Notes: generated by a model not told the origin, from the letters alone. DNA of 64,000 nt from Mycolicibacterium duvalii (GCF_010726645.1 NZ_AP022563.1:1240001-1304000); one strand, 5' to 3'; positions 1 through 9,401 are shown, numbered from the stretch's first letter. A program made the numbers and translations.

Positions 1-1128
1 GACAACTCCGGCAGTGCCTATTTCCATGTCAACCAACGGCGCGGTCGGCGCTGGTCGATGGCCGATGCGTTCCTGCACCCGGTCACCCACCGCGCCAATC
101 TCACCGTCTACGCGAAGACCCAGGCGCTCCGGTTGCTGATCGACGATCAGGTCCACGACGGTCAGCGTCGCGGTGCCTGGACCACCGCGCAGCACCGCGT
201 CACCGGTGTGCGGTTGCTGAAGGACGGCCGAACCGTCGACGTGCGAGCCCGCCGGGAGGTGATCCTGAGCGCCGGGGCCATCGGCTCGCCGCATCTCATG
301 CAGGTCTCGGGCTTGGGCCCGGCGGGGCTGCTGCGCCGGCATCAGGTGCCGATCGCGGTCGATCTGCCCGGGGTCGGTGAGAACCTCCAGGATCATCTAC
401 AGCTTCGGATGGTCTACCGCGTCCGGGGCGCGCGAACGGTCAACACGTTGTACCGGAACTGGATCACCCGCGCGGGCATGGGAATTCAGTACCTGCTGCT
501 GCGGTCAGGCCCCCTGACGATGCCGCCGTCCACGCTGGGGGCTTTCGCCAGGAGCGACCCCGCCCTGGCCAGCCCTGATCTGGAATGGCATGTGCAGCCC
601 TTGTCTCTGCCGAAGTTCGGCGACCCGCTGCATCCCTTCGGTGCCATCACTCCGTCGGTCTGCAATCTGCGACCCACGTCGCGTGGCCATGTGCGACTGG
701 CCGCTGCGGATCCGCTGACCGATCCGAAGATCCTCTGCAACTACCTGTCTACCGATGCCGATCGCGACGTAGCGGTGCGCGGCCTGCGCATGACCAGAAA
801 GATCATGGCGGCGCCGGCCCTGGCCCGCTACTGCCCGGAAGAGTTGCTTCCCGGCTCGAAACTGGTCACCGATGACGACCTGCAGACAGCGGCACGCGAA
901 CTGGGAACCACCATCTTCCACCCGGTGGGCACGTGCGCGATGGGAGCCTTCGACACCCGCGGTCTGCCGCGGTCGGCTGCCACCGTCGTCGACACCGACT
1001 GCCGGGTGTTCCGCGTCGCCGGCCTTCGCGTGGTTGATGCCTCGGCGATGCCCGCCATCACGTCCGGGAACACCAACGCGCCGGTCATGCTGATCGCCGA
1101 GCGCGCGGCGCGGGCGATCCTGGAATGA
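1..1128 (+). CDS. GMC family FAD-dependent oxidoreductase, C-terminal part
   Basis: The frame is open from base 1, so the gene begins upstream of the window and the N-terminal FAD-binding motif is not visible. The visible 375 residues carry the second GMC signature GAIGSPHLMQVSGLG (about residues 92-106), a catalytic-histidine region HPVGTCAMG near residue 310, and the closing DASAMPAITSGNTNAPV block near residue 345. Family members oxidise alcohols (choline, long-chain or cyclic alcohols) with FAD; the substrate cannot be read from this part. The stop is followed by 121 bases without a gene. Confidence 0.9.
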   Translation, partial: DNSGSAYFHVNQRRGRRWSMADAFLHPVTHRANLTVYAKTQALRLLIDDQVHDGQRRGAWTTAQHRVTGVRLLKDGRTVDVRARREVILSAGAIGSPHLMQVSGLGPAGLLRRHQVPIAVDLPGVGENLQDHLQLRMVYRVRGARTVNTLYRNWITRAGMGIQYLLLRSGPLTMPPSTLGAFARSDPALASPDLEWHVQPLSLPKFGDPLHPFGAITPSVCNLRPTSRGHVRLAAADPLTDPKILCNYLSTDADRDVAVRGLRMTRKIMAAPALARYCPEELLPGSKLVTDDDLQTAARELGTTIFHPVGTCAMGAFDTRGLPRSAATVVDTDCRVFRVAGLRVVDASAMPAITSGNTNAPVMLIAERAARAILE

Positions 1129-1249
1129 GGAGCCCAGGGCCGCAGCCCGGATTCGAAAGGCCCTTCGACGAAGGCCATTAGACCATCGTCCGCGCAGACG
1201 GCGTCGGCAGACGATGGGGCGCCCTTCGAGACCGCGATGGGAGTCAGCA

Positions 1250-2152
1250 GTGACAACACCCCACGTCCGGGCGACAGCCGAGGCCGGTGCGAGTCCCGGG
1301 TTGCCGAAGGCGCCCACCAGAATCCGAGGACTCGACCAGATCACCCGCGGCGGTCTCCCCCGCGGCCGAACCACCCTCGTCACCGGTGCGACCGGAACCG
1401 GCAAGACACTGCTGGCCCTGCAGTTCCTCGTCGCCGGCGCGCGCGAATACGCCGAACCCGGCGTCCTGCTCACGTTCGAGGAATCCGCGGACAAGGTCAG
1501 CGCCAACGTCGCCTCCCTGGGCTTCGACATCGAGGGTTTGCAGCACGACCGACTCCTCGTCGCCGACGCGTTCCGGGTGGACCCCACGGAATTCGGCGAG
1601 GCAGGCGAGTTCGCTCTGGAGCCGCTTTTCATCCTGCTCGCCGACTCGATCGACCGGATCGGCGCCAAGCGCGTCGTCCTCGACACCATCGAAGTGCTCT
1701 TCGGAGCGTTCGCGGAGCAGTCGATCGTGCGGGCGGAATTGCACCGCCTGTTCACCTGGCTCGAGGAGCGGAAGGTGACCGCGATCGTGACCGGCGAGCA
1801 CCACGACGGGCTCACCCGCCACGGGATCGAGGAATACGTGTCCGACTGCGTGATCGTGCTGGACCAGCGGGTGCACGAGGAGGTCGCCACCCGCATCCTC
1901 CGGATCGTCAAGTACCGCGGATCGGCGCACGAGACCAACGAGTACCCGTTCCTGATCTCGGATCGCGGCGTCACCGTGGTGCCCAGCACGTCGGTCCGTC
2001 TCGACTACAGCGTCTCGCAGGAGCGCGTCTCGACGGGCGTGCCACGTCTCAATCACATGCTCGCGCCGAACAAGTCCGGCTGGCACTGGTGGCGGCGCTG
2101 CAGAACCGGAGGTCCCACTGATCGCATGACTGCCACTGGTCTGACCACTTGA
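1250..2152 (+). CDS. KaiC-like RecA-superfamily ATPase, truncated after its first domain
   Basis: GTG start chosen because GGGAG lies about 7 bases upstream; the protein is 300 residues. One complete KaiC domain is present: Walker A GATGTGKT (46-53), the glutamate pair in FEES (77-78), Walker B VVLD (142-145) and KYRG (221-224). The opening of a second KaiC domain follows ([14 protein letters not shown], 258-271), but the protein then runs into an unrelated 29-residue tail and stops. KaiC-like proteins usually have two such domains and 450 or more residues. The tail overlaps the promoter of the next gene. It may still hydrolyse ATP; its role is unknown. Related KaiC-like proteins often sit near Rsb-type regulators, as here. 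Confidence 0.8.
   Translation: MTTPHVRATAEAGASPGLPKAPTRIRGLDQITRGGLPRGRTTLVTGATGTGKTLLALQFLVAGAREYAEPGVLLTFEESADKVSANVASLGFDIEGLQHDRLLVADAFRVDPTEFGEAGEFALEPLFILLADSIDRIGAKRVVLDTIEVLFGAFAEQSIVRAELHRLFTWLEERKVTAIVTGEHHDGLTRHGIEEYVSDCVIVLDQRVHEEVATRILRIVKYRGSAHETNEYPFLISDRGVTVVPSTSVRLDYSVSQERVSTGVPRLNHMLAPNKSGWHWWRRCRTGGPTDRMTATGLTT
2137..2147. promoter_or_regulatory. probable FadR-type operator
   Basis: Perfect inverted repeat TGGTCTGACCA, matching the TGGTnnnACCA operator pattern of the FadR/PdhR subfamily of GntR regulators. It ends one base before the -35 hexamer of the FadR-type gene and lies inside the last codons of the truncated KaiC-like gene. Autoregulation is the simplest reading. 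Confidence 0.65.
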
Positions 2153-2177
2153 CCTCTGCGCTCCTGTGCGCGATGCT
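2149..2177 (+). promoter_or_regulatory. leaderless promoter of the FadR-type gene
   Basis: TTGACC (2149-2154), a 17-base spacer and GATGCT (2172-2177) fit a SigA-type promoter. Transcription would start at or next to the ATG at 2184, giving a leaderless mRNA. This decides the start codon against the upstream GTG at 2166. Confidence 0.6.
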
Positions 2178-2183
2178 GGCGGC

Positions 2184-2903
2184 ATGGCTCTCCGCCCGGT
2201 GAACCGTCGCTCGGTGCCCGAAGACGTCTTCGACCAGATCGTCGCCGATGTCCTCAGCGGCGAGATGGCGCCCGGCGAGGCGCTGCCGAGTGAGCGGCGG
2301 CTCGCCGAGGTGCTCGGGGTGTCGCGACCGGCCATCCGGGAGGCGCTCAAGCGGCTGGCCGCGGCGGGGCTCGTCGAGGTCCGTCAGGGTGATGCCACCA
2401 CGGTGCGTGACTTCCGGCGCACCGCAGGGCTCGACCTGCTCCCCCGGCTGCTGGTGCGCGAGGGCGAGCTCGATCTCGCCGTCGTGCGCAGCATCCTCGA
2501 GACCCGGTTGCACAACGGACCCAAGGTCGCCGAGCTCGCGGCGCAGCGTCAGGGTCCCGAGCTCGCCGGTGCGTTGACGACCGCCGTCGACGCTCTCGAA
2601 TCGGAATCCGATCCCGTTGCCGCACAACGGCACGCGCTGGACTTCTGGGATCACGTCGTCGACGGAGCGGACTCTATCGCATTCCGGCTGATGTTCAACA
2701 CGCTGCGCGCCACCTACGAGCCGGTCCTGCCCGCCCTGGCCACGATGATGGCTACCGAGGTCGACAATGTGCACGCCTATCGGGCGCTCACCGACGCGGT
2801 TGTCGCGGGCGACCCCGCCGCGGCCCGGGATGCCGCCCACCGCCTCCTCGAGCCCGCGACCACCGCCCTGTTGGATGCCCTGCACGCTCTGGAGGAACGC
2901 TGA
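2184..2903 (+). CDS. FadR-subfamily GntR transcriptional regulator
   Basis: The 239-residue protein has an N-terminal winged helix-turn-helix (about 10-75; [20 protein letters not shown] is the typical recognition region) followed by an all-helical FCD ligand-binding domain. Members of this group bind acyl-CoA or small carboxylic acids. The ATG at 2184 is preferred because of the leaderless promoter directly upstream. The stop overlaps the next start (TGATG), so it is co-translated with the fatty acid hydroxylase, which is the likely regulated partner. Confidence 0.9.
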   Translation: MALRPVNRRSVPEDVFDQIVADVLSGEMAPGEALPSERRLAEVLGVSRPAIREALKRLAAAGLVEVRQGDATTVRDFRRTAGLDLLPRLLVREGELDLAVVRSILETRLHNGPKVAELAAQRQGPELAGALTTAVDALESESDPVAAQRHALDFWDHVVDGADSIAFRLMFNTLRATYEPVLPALATMMATEVDNVHAYRALTDAVVAGDPAAARDAAHRLLEPATTALLDALHALEER

Positions 2904-3568
2904 TGACCGCCACGCATACCCGACCCACCCGTAAACCGTTGACGCTGATCGAGGCAGGACGGGAATTCTGGCGTCATCCGTCGCCTTGGATGATCCTGGC
3001 GACCCTCGTCGTGGCGGCGGGTGCGCGAATCACGCTGGGCGACTGGCAGATCACCGACGCCATGGTGCCGGTGGTGATGCTCGCGGCGTTTCCGTTCTTC
3101 GAGTGGCTGGTGCACGTGTGCATCCTGCACTGGCGGCCACGGCAGATCGGCGCGCTGCGCATCGACCCGCTGCTGGCACGAAAGCACCGGGAACACCATG
3201 TCGAACCCCGCGACATCGGGTTGATCTTCATCCCCTGGCAAGCGCTGCTGTGGGTGCTACCGGTGGCGCTCGCCATCGCGTTGCTGGTGTTCCCGAGGAC
3301 CGCGCTCGGCCTGACGTTCCTGACCTTCCTGACAGTGCTGGGCCTGTGCTACGAGTGGTGCCATTACCTGATCCACACCGATTACAAACCGAAGACTGTT
3401 GTCTACCGCGCCGTTTGGCGCAATCACCGTCAGCACCATTTCAAGAACGAACACTTTTGGTTCACCGTCACCAGTGCCGGCACAGCCGACCGGGTGTTGG
3501 GTACCTGTCCCGACCCGGCATCGGTGGAGTCATCACCGACGGTGAAGAACCTGCACGGACAGGCCTAG
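2903..3568 (+). CDS. fatty acid hydroxylase / sterol desaturase family membrane protein
   Basis: A 221-residue membrane protein with the histidine clusters that bind a di-iron centre in this superfamily: EWLVHVCILHW, KHREHH, HYLIHTDY and NHRQHHFKNEHFW. Three or four hydrophobic segments lie between them. It should hydroxylate or desaturate a lipid chain in the membrane; the substrate is not evident. Its start overlaps the stop of the FadR-type regulator, which points to control by acyl chains. Confidence 0.85.
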   Translation: MTATHTRPTRKPLTLIEAGREFWRHPSPWMILATLVVAAGARITLGDWQITDAMVPVVMLAAFPFFEWLVHVCILHWRPRQIGALRIDPLLARKHREHHVEPRDIGLIFIPWQALLWVLPVALAIALLVFPRTALGLTFLTFLTVLGLCYEWCHYLIHTDYKPKTVVYRAVWRNHRQHHFKNEHFWFTVTSAGTADRVLGTCPDPASVESSPTVKNLHGQA

Positions 3569-3575
3569 AACGCCG

Positions 3576-4493
3576 GTGCGGGTAGCAGCCGTCCAACTGG
3601 AAGCGGTCGTCGGTGACGTGTCGGCCAATCTGGCCGCATGTGAAGAACTGGCCGACCAAGCGGGTCAAGCGGGAGCGCAGATCATCGCGCTGCCTGAGTT
3701 CTTCTCCACGGGGATCGGTTTCGTCGACGCGCTGAAGGACGCCGCTCTGCCTCCAGACGGGGCGGCTACCGAGTTGCTCCTGACCCTGGCCCGTCGGCAC
3801 CGGGCGCTGGTCGGCGGTTCCTTTCTGTGCCGTGACGGCGATGGGCACGTGCGCAACGCCTACCTGACGGTTGGACCACAGGGGCTGCTGGGACGGCACG
3901 ACAAAGACCTGCCCACCATGTGGGAGAACGCTTTCTACACAGGTGGGCACGACGACGGCGTCCTCTCCACCGACGATTTCGACGTCGGTGCCGCGGTCTG
4001 CTGGGAGCTGATGCGCACCCGCACCGTCACGCGTCTGCGCTCGCGTGTGGATCTCCTCATGACGGGCTCGGGCTGGTGGTCGGTGCCGCGGTGGCATCCT
4101 CACTCGGTCTTCGACCGCTGGGAAGGTCGCAACGCCGCCACGGCGAGAGCCGTCGCGCCGATGTTGGCCAAGTATGTCGGCGCACCGATTCTGCACGCGG
4201 CGCACTCCGGCGTACTGACGTGTCCGATGCCGTGGCTGCCGATCACGTATCGAGGCCACTTCGAGGGCTCGACGCTGATCGCCGATGCCCGCGGAAATGT
4301 GGTCGCCGAACGCCGGGGACGCGAAGGTCCCGGCGTGGTTGTCGGCGAGATCGAGATCGGCCGGGTGTCGCCGCTACTCGAACCGCCCCAACGGTATTGG
4401 CTGCACCGGCGTGGGCCGCTGCCGGCGGCCGCCTGGACCTATCAGCGGTGGCACGGGCAGCGCTGGTACCGCCGCCACGTGGTGCGGGCGTGA
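3576..4493 (+). CDS. carbon-nitrogen hydrolase (nitrilase superfamily)
   Basis: A 305-residue protein with GTG start. The Glu-Lys-Cys triad of the nitrilase superfamily is visible: E41 in ALPEFF, K110 in HDKDLP and C142 in AAVCWELMR. Such enzymes hydrolyse amides, carbamoyl groups or nitriles through a thioester at the cysteine. It starts 7 bases after the fatty acid hydroxylase stop and may belong to the same operon. The C-terminal 40 residues are rich in Trp and Arg and unlike the core fold. Substrate not assignable. Confidence 0.88.
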   Translation: MRVAAVQLEAVVGDVSANLAACEELADQAGQAGAQIIALPEFFSTGIGFVDALKDAALPPDGAATELLLTLARRHRALVGGSFLCRDGDGHVRNAYLTVGPQGLLGRHDKDLPTMWENAFYTGGHDDGVLSTDDFDVGAAVCWELMRTRTVTRLRSRVDLLMTGSGWWSVPRWHPHSVFDRWEGRNAATARAVAPMLAKYVGAPILHAAHSGVLTCPMPWLPITYRGHFEGSTLIADARGNVVAERRGREGPGVVVGEIEIGRVSPLLEPPQRYWLHRRGPLPAAAWTYQRWHGQRWYRRHVVRA

Positions 4494-4551
4494 CAGCGGC
4501 ACCCGACGAAATCAGTTGATTCCGGCGCTGGGACCTGATGGGGTTGCGGCC

Positions 4552-4995
4552 ATGGTGGAAGTCCGTGAGATCGCACCCGGCCGAACGCTGGACGGCGCAG
4601 ACGCCCTGCTCGCGTTGCGGCCGCGCTGGCAGACCCCCGCGGCACTGGTCGCCTTCGTCGATTCCCAGCTGCGCCCGTCGGGCTATCGGATGGTCGGGGC
4701 ATTCGAGGACGATGCGACGTCAGCGTCATCGGTGCTGGGGTTCCGGGAAACGCGCTGCACCGCGTGGGGTCATTACGTGTACGTCGACGACCTGAGTACC
4801 GTCCCGGCTGCTCGTGGTCGCGGCCATGCCGATGCCCTGCTGCGGTGGGTCGTCAGCGAGGCCAGACGCCTGGGCGGTGAGGCGGTCCACCTCGACTCGG
4901 GAGTCGGCGCCCACCGTGCGGCAGCGCACCGCCTCTACATGCGCCACCACTTCGAGATCACCTCGCACCACTTCTCCGTCGAACTCGAGCGGTAG
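4552..4995 (+). CDS. GNAT family N-acetyltransferase
   Basis: A 147-residue protein. The acetyl-CoA binding loop is visible as VPAARGRGHADALLRWV near residues 84-100, preceded by the beta strand YVYVDDLSTV, the usual GNAT arrangement. The frame continues open upstream, but homology-like content begins at this ATG; a TTG at 4516 is a possible alternative and no strong ribosome binding site decides. It is followed after one base by the PhoD-like gene. Acceptor substrate unknown. Confidence 0.85.
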   Translation: MVEVREIAPGRTLDGADALLALRPRWQTPAALVAFVDSQLRPSGYRMVGAFEDDATSASSVLGFRETRCTAWGHYVYVDDLSTVPAARGRGHADALLRWVVSEARRLGGEAVHLDSGVGAHRAAAHRLYMRHHFEITSHHFSVELER

Positions 4996-4996
4996 C

Positions 4997-6562
4997 GTGG
5001 CGACGGTGAACCGGCTCTCTCGGTCGATCACCCGACGCACCCTGCTGACCGGTGCACTCCTGGCTCCCGCGGCCGCAGCGATGCCGTCGTGCGCAGCCGG
5101 GCTGATCACGTCGCGCCCGCGGCTGACCCACGGCGTCGCCACCGGTGACCCGCGCAGCGACGGCGTGCTGGTGTGGGCCCGCTCGGACTCCCCCGCCCGC
5201 ATGGTCGTCGAAACCTCCGCCACGGAGTCGTTCTCGCACCCACTCCGGTTCGACGGCCCCACCCTGACCCCGGAGACCGACGGCACGGGGCGATTGCGGC
5301 TGACGGGCTTGGAGCCGGGACAGACCGTGCACTACCGGGTCACGCTGGAAGGCGAGCACGGCGCGACCTCCGAACCGATGCTCGGCGTGTTCGTCACCGC
5401 ACCCGATCGGCCCAACGACATCACGTTTCTCTGGTCGGGTGACGTCGCCGGTCAAGGCTGGGGCATCAATCGGCGCGGCGGGATGGCGATATTCGCGGCG
5501 ATGGCCGACCGCCGACCGGACTTTTTCATCCACTCCGGCGATGCGATCTACGCCGACGGCCCGATACCGGAGACCAAAAGGCAGAACGACGGCACGATCT
5601 ACCGGAACATCACTGCCCCGGCCAAGGACCACGTCGCGCAGACCGTCGACGACTTCCGCGGCAACTACGCCTACAACCTGACCGACGAGCACTACCGTCG
5701 CTTCAACGCGTCGGTCCCCCAACTGGTGCAGTGGGACGACCATGAGGTGATCAACAACTGGTTCCCGGGCCAGTCAATGGCCCGAAACCGTCGCAAGGGT
5801 TACACGGAAACCGAAGTCGACACGCTCGCCCGGCACGGATACCAGGCGTGGAGGGAGTGGCAGCCCGTCGATCCATCAGAGGCAGCCGACGGCCGCCTGT
5901 ACCGCAGGATCGCCTACGGCCCGCTGCTCGACGTCTTCCTCCTGGACATGCGCTCCTACAAGAACCCGAATTCACAGGCCTGGGCGCCCGCCGATGACCA
6001 CGGTGTGCTGGGCCGAGAACAGACGGAGTGGCTGATCGAGGGCCTGAAGAACTCGACTGCCGTCTGGAAAGTCGTCGCCAACGATCTGCCGATCAGCATC
6101 GTGGTGCCCGACACGGCCACCGACCCGGCTTATGGGCCCGCGTCGATGGAAGCGCTCGCGCAGGGCGAAGACGGGCGACCGCTCGGCCGTGAAATCGCCT
6201 TCGCCCGTGTACTTTCCGACACGAAGGAGGTCGGCAACGTGGTGTTCCTGACCGCCGACGTACACTACACCGCGGCGATTTCCTACCATCCGGAACGAGC
6301 CGGCTTCACGGACTTCTCCCCGTTCTGGGAGTTCGTGTCCGGCCCGCTCAACGCGACAGCAGCCCCGCCGAGTCCGCTGGATCGCACCTTCGGTGCCCGC
6401 TACGAGTTCGTGCACGCGCCGGCCGATCCGAACACGTCCCCGGCGCAGGGATTCCAGCATTTCGGCGAGGTCACGATCGATGCGGAATCCCGGGCGCTGA
6501 CGGTCAGACTCTGCGACCGATCAGGAAGAACCCTGTACACGAGAGAAATAGCGCCTCAGTAG
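4997..6562 (+). CDS. PhoD-like alkaline phosphatase, Tat-exported
   Basis: A 521-residue protein beginning with a twin-arginine signal (ITRRTLLTGALLAPAAAA), so it is probably exported folded. Metal-binding motifs of the PhoD family follow: SGDVAG, HSGDAIYADG, WDDHEVINNW, LLDMRSYK and LTADVHYTAA. PhoD enzymes are phosphodiesterases or monoesterases using Ca and Fe. The start could be this GTG or the GTG at 5006; both keep the signal. The 3' end overlaps the convergent STAS gene by a few bases. Confidence 0.9.
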   Translation: MATVNRLSRSITRRTLLTGALLAPAAAAMPSCAAGLITSRPRLTHGVATGDPRSDGVLVWARSDSPARMVVETSATESFSHPLRFDGPTLTPETDGTGRLRLTGLEPGQTVHYRVTLEGEHGATSEPMLGVFVTAPDRPNDITFLWSGDVAGQGWGINRRGGMAIFAAMADRRPDFFIHSGDAIYADGPIPETKRQNDGTIYRNITAPAKDHVAQTVDDFRGNYAYNLTDEHYRRFNASVPQLVQWDDHEVINNWFPGQSMARNRRKGYTETEVDTLARHGYQAWREWQPVDPSEAADGRLYRRIAYGPLLDVFLLDMRSYKNPNSQAWAPADDHGVLGREQTEWLIEGLKNSTAVWKVVANDLPISIVVPDTATDPAYGPASMEALAQGEDGRPLGREIAFARVLSDTKEVGNVVFLTADVHYTAAISYHPERAGFTDFSPFWEFVSGPLNATAAPPSPLDRTFGARYEFVHAPADPNTSPAQGFQHFGEVTIDAESRALTVRLCDRSGRTLYTREIAPQ

Positions 6563-6864
6563 GTCGCAGCCTCGGCCGTCGTCAACTCGGTCAGGCCGCT
6601 GACCGCGAACGTGGTCATCAACAGCGGATGAGCGATCACCTTGCCGATCCGGTCGCACAACGAGAACAACACGTTGATGCCACCGCTGTCGACGTACTCG
6701 ACCCCGCTGAGGTCGACGGTGATCGGCTCCGAGGAGTTCTCGGCAGCGTCGCGAAGGGTCGTCCGGAAAGAATCGACATTGCTGAGATCGACCTCGCCGG
6801 AAGCGATCACGATGACCGCACCGTCCTCACTTCGCGTGGTGTCGACGGAGAGCGACGTTGGCAT
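6556..6864 (-). CDS. STAS domain anti-sigma factor antagonist (RsbV-like)
   Basis: A 102-residue single STAS domain. The phosphorylatable serine lies in the conserved loop DLSGVEYVDSGGINVL. In partner switching, the unphosphorylated form binds the anti-sigma kinase and frees the sigma factor. Its ATG overlaps the TGA of the 845-residue phosphatase-kinase gene (ATGA), so the two are translationally coupled and are probable direct partners. Confidence 0.9.
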   Translation of the reverse strand: MPTSLSVDTTRSEDGAVIVIASGEVDLSNVDSFRTTLRDAAENSSEPITVDLSGVEYVDSGGINVLFSLCDRIGKVIAHPLLMTTFAVSGLTELTTAEAATY

Positions 6865-9401
6865 CAGCCGACCCTCGCGGACAATTCGACTCTGGTTCCT
6901 TCGGTGTCGTGCTCGATGACGACCTCGTGCATCAGCGCGCGCATGAGCGTGATCCCGCGCCCGCGGTTGAGCTCAGGATTGTGGCGTGGCTCTTTCCACG
7001 AGCCGGTGTCGGCGATCGTCAGCTGCACACCCTCGGCAGAGACGGTGGCCCGCACGCTGACCAGTCCGTCGGGTGTGTGCCGATGACCGTGTTCGATGGC
7101 GTTGGCGACGGCCTCTCCGGCGGCGACCAGTACGTCGGTTGCAGCCGTCGGCTCCACGCCGGCCCGGCGAAGCCAGCCCCGCAGCGCCGCCCGGGTCGGG
7201 GCGAGGTTGTCGGCGTCGGCAACGAACTCCAATTCCAGTGGCGCGGGCTGGCGGTACAACAGCAGAACCACGTCGTCCTGATACCCACCCTCTGGCGCCA
7301 GACCCGACATCGTTTGATCGGCCAGCGTTTCCAGTCCTGAATCGCGGTGACCCTGGACGTAATCGGCGGCTCGCCCGATCCCCTGTTCCAACGCGATGTG
7401 CCGGCGCTCCACGAGCCCGTCGGTGTAGAGCATCAGGGTGGCCCGAGCCGGAATCGTCACCCGCGCTTCGGGTCGCGACCAGTCGACCCGGATGCCCAGG
7501 GCGATCGTGTGCCCCTCATCGAGGGTCTCGACGGTGCCGTCGGAATGCACCAGCACCGGTGGCGGGTGGCCGGCACTGGAATACACCAGCTCGCCGGTCT
7601 CGGTGTCGAGCACCGCGCACACCGCGGTCGTGCACTGTGCGCCGGGTAGCCGCGCCGCGAAGTGGTCCAGTCCCACCAGCGCAGCGCCCGGGCTGGGGTT
7701 GGCGAACAGCAGTGCCCGACACGCGCTGCGCACCTGGCCCATCACCGTCGCGGCCGCCAGCCCGTGGCCCACGCAGTCGCCGACGATCAACGCCACCCGA
7801 CCGTCCTCGAGATCGACGACGTCATACCAGTCTCCGCCGACCTGCAGCGGCTTGCTCGCCGCCTGATAGCGCACCGCGAAACCGTGGGGCAGATCCGCCG
7901 GGCCCAGGATCGCGTGTTGTAGCGCCAGTGCCGTTTCACGCTGCTGGTCCACCTGGTGGACTCGCTGCAGCCCCTGGCTCAGCCGACCCGCCAGCACCGT
8001 GAGCAGCGTCTGATCCTCGAGGGTGAACGGCCGGTCCTCGGCCAGGTCCATCCAGACCACCAGCACGCCCTCCGGGTGCTGAACCGCGATGCCGGCCGCA
8101 CCGGGTGTCGACGTGCAGGGCGCGAGAAGTTCACCGTCGCGCAGAGCCACCAGCGCGTCGCGGGTGTCGACCGGCAGGTCGTTCCATTCGGCGGCCTGGC
8201 CGACCGCGACGATCTTCGGCGGCGTCGGTGAGGGCGCGCCGTGCGTGGCGAACGTGACGGCCAGGACGCGGCGGGCCCGCCACAGCCGGCGAAGCTGCTG
8301 CGCCGCCGCCACGAGTGCATCCTCCACCGTATTCGCCTGTGCGAGTTCCTGGTTGAGTGCGTGCTCGCGTCCGGCGGCCAGTGCCAACGCGATGGCCGCG
8401 TGCCGGGCGAAGTCGCTGACCAGCTCGAGATAGGCCTCGTCGAAGCGCGGTTGGTGCATCCGCCGGGCCACCGCGATCACGCCGAGCATCCTGTCGTCGG
8501 CGATCAACGGCATCACGATCGCCGAACGCTCCCCGACGTCGGTGAAGCCCTCGATCGGGTACTGGAACGACTCGGTGATCAGCGGCTGGCCGCGGCGGGC
8601 GACACCGCCGGTGGTCGAGCCGTCCATCGGAACCTCGCGACCGATCACCTGCGCCGAATAGCGGCCGGCTGTCGCCGCGACGACGAGAGCGGTGACGTCG
8701 TCGGCGGGCACCTCGGTATCCCGCGGCACGAGCAGGATGGCCTGCTCGGCGTCCGCCAACTCCAGGGCCCGGTTGACGATCAGTTGCAGCGGCCGCATTT
8801 GCGGGTCGCCCGACAGCAACGCCGTGGTGATCTCGCGGCTGGCCTTCGTCCACTTCGCTGCTTCGCGCTCGCGCTCGAACAGGCGCGCGTTGTCGATTGC
8901 GGCGGCCGCGGCGGTGGCCAGCGCGCGCACCGCGCCCTCCTGCGCGTCGGTGAACACCCGGCCCGGCCGGTCGTCGGCGAGGTAGAGGGTGCCGAAGTCG
9001 GCGCCCCGCACCACGATGGGCACCCCGAGGAATGCTCGCATCGGCGGATCGTGGGCCGGTAGATCATGGGTCAGCTGTCGGCCCAGCGGCAGCTCGCCGA
9101 GCTGGCGGGCGGTGTCATCGTCGAGGCCCGCGCCGACGAACGACACGTAGCTGCCGTCGGATCCCCGCACCGCGAGCGCGGCGTAGCGGGCGGCGCTGAG
9201 ATCGCGGGCTGCCTCGACCACGCGGTGCAGCGTCACGTCGAAATCGAGCTCGGACCCGATGGCGATGATGGCCCGGACGAGTCGTTCCATCTGTTCCCGA
9301 GCTGCGACCAGTTCGTCGAGCTGTTCGTGCAGTTGGCTCGGTACGTCGTGGCGGCTCTCCCAGGTGAACGGGTCACCCGGTCCGATGTCCATGACGACCA
9401 A
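6864..9401 (-). CDS. multidomain sensor: GAF repeats, SpoIIE/RsbU PP2C phosphatase and RsbW-like kinase
   Basis: An 845-residue protein. Two clear GAF domains (about 45-175 and 190-345) and a weaker GAF-like stretch (about 350-490) precede a PP2C/SpoIIE domain (GGDWYDVV, GDCVGHGLAAA, YTDGLVERR, DDVVLLLY; about 500-700) and a C-terminal HATPase_c domain (GEAVANAIEHGH, ADTGSWKEPRHN, GRGITLMR; about 715-845). It thus joins RsbU-like phosphatase and RsbW-like kinase activities in one chain. A STAS partner is encoded by the overlapping downstream gene. The set resembles M. tuberculosis Rv1364c, where phosphatase, kinase and STAS domains are fused. ATG 9401 or ATG 9392 could be the start. Confidence 0.9.
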   Translation of the reverse strand: MVVMDIGPGDPFTWESRHDVPSQLHEQLDELVAAREQMERLVRAIIAIGSELDFDVTLHRVVEAARDLSAARYAALAVRGSDGSYVSFVGAGLDDDTARQLGELPLGRQLTHDLPAHDPPMRAFLGVPIVVRGADFGTLYLADDRPGRVFTDAQEGAVRALATAAAAAIDNARLFEREREAAKWTKASREITTALLSGDPQMRPLQLIVNRALELADAEQAILLVPRDTEVPADDVTALVVAATAGRYSAQVIGREVPMDGSTTGGVARRGQPLITESFQYPIEGFTDVGERSAIVMPLIADDRMLGVIAVARRMHQPRFDEAYLELVSDFARHAAIALALAAGREHALNQELAQANTVEDALVAAAQQLRRLWRARRVLAVTFATHGAPSPTPPKIVAVGQAAEWNDLPVDTRDALVALRDGELLAPCTSTPGAAGIAVQHPEGVLVVWMDLAEDRPFTLEDQTLLTVLAGRLSQGLQRVHQVDQQRETALALQHAILGPADLPHGFAVRYQAASKPLQVGGDWYDVVDLEDGRVALIVGDCVGHGLAAATVMGQVRSACRALLFANPSPGAALVGLDHFAARLPGAQCTTAVCAVLDTETGELVYSSAGHPPPVLVHSDGTVETLDEGHTIALGIRVDWSRPEARVTIPARATLMLYTDGLVERRHIALEQGIGRAADYVQGHRDSGLETLADQTMSGLAPEGGYQDDVVLLLYRQPAPLELEFVADADNLAPTRAALRGWLRRAGVEPTAATDVLVAAGEAVANAIEHGHRHTPDGLVSVRATVSAEGVQLTIADTGSWKEPRHNPELNRGRGITLMRALMHEVVIEHDTEGTRVELSARVG

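Noticed and set aside
505..1989. Long open frame on the minus strand opposite the GMC oxidoreductase and KaiC-like genes
   Set aside because: It has no family features, crosses two real genes and an intergenic gap, and is the expected shadow of GC-rich codon use.
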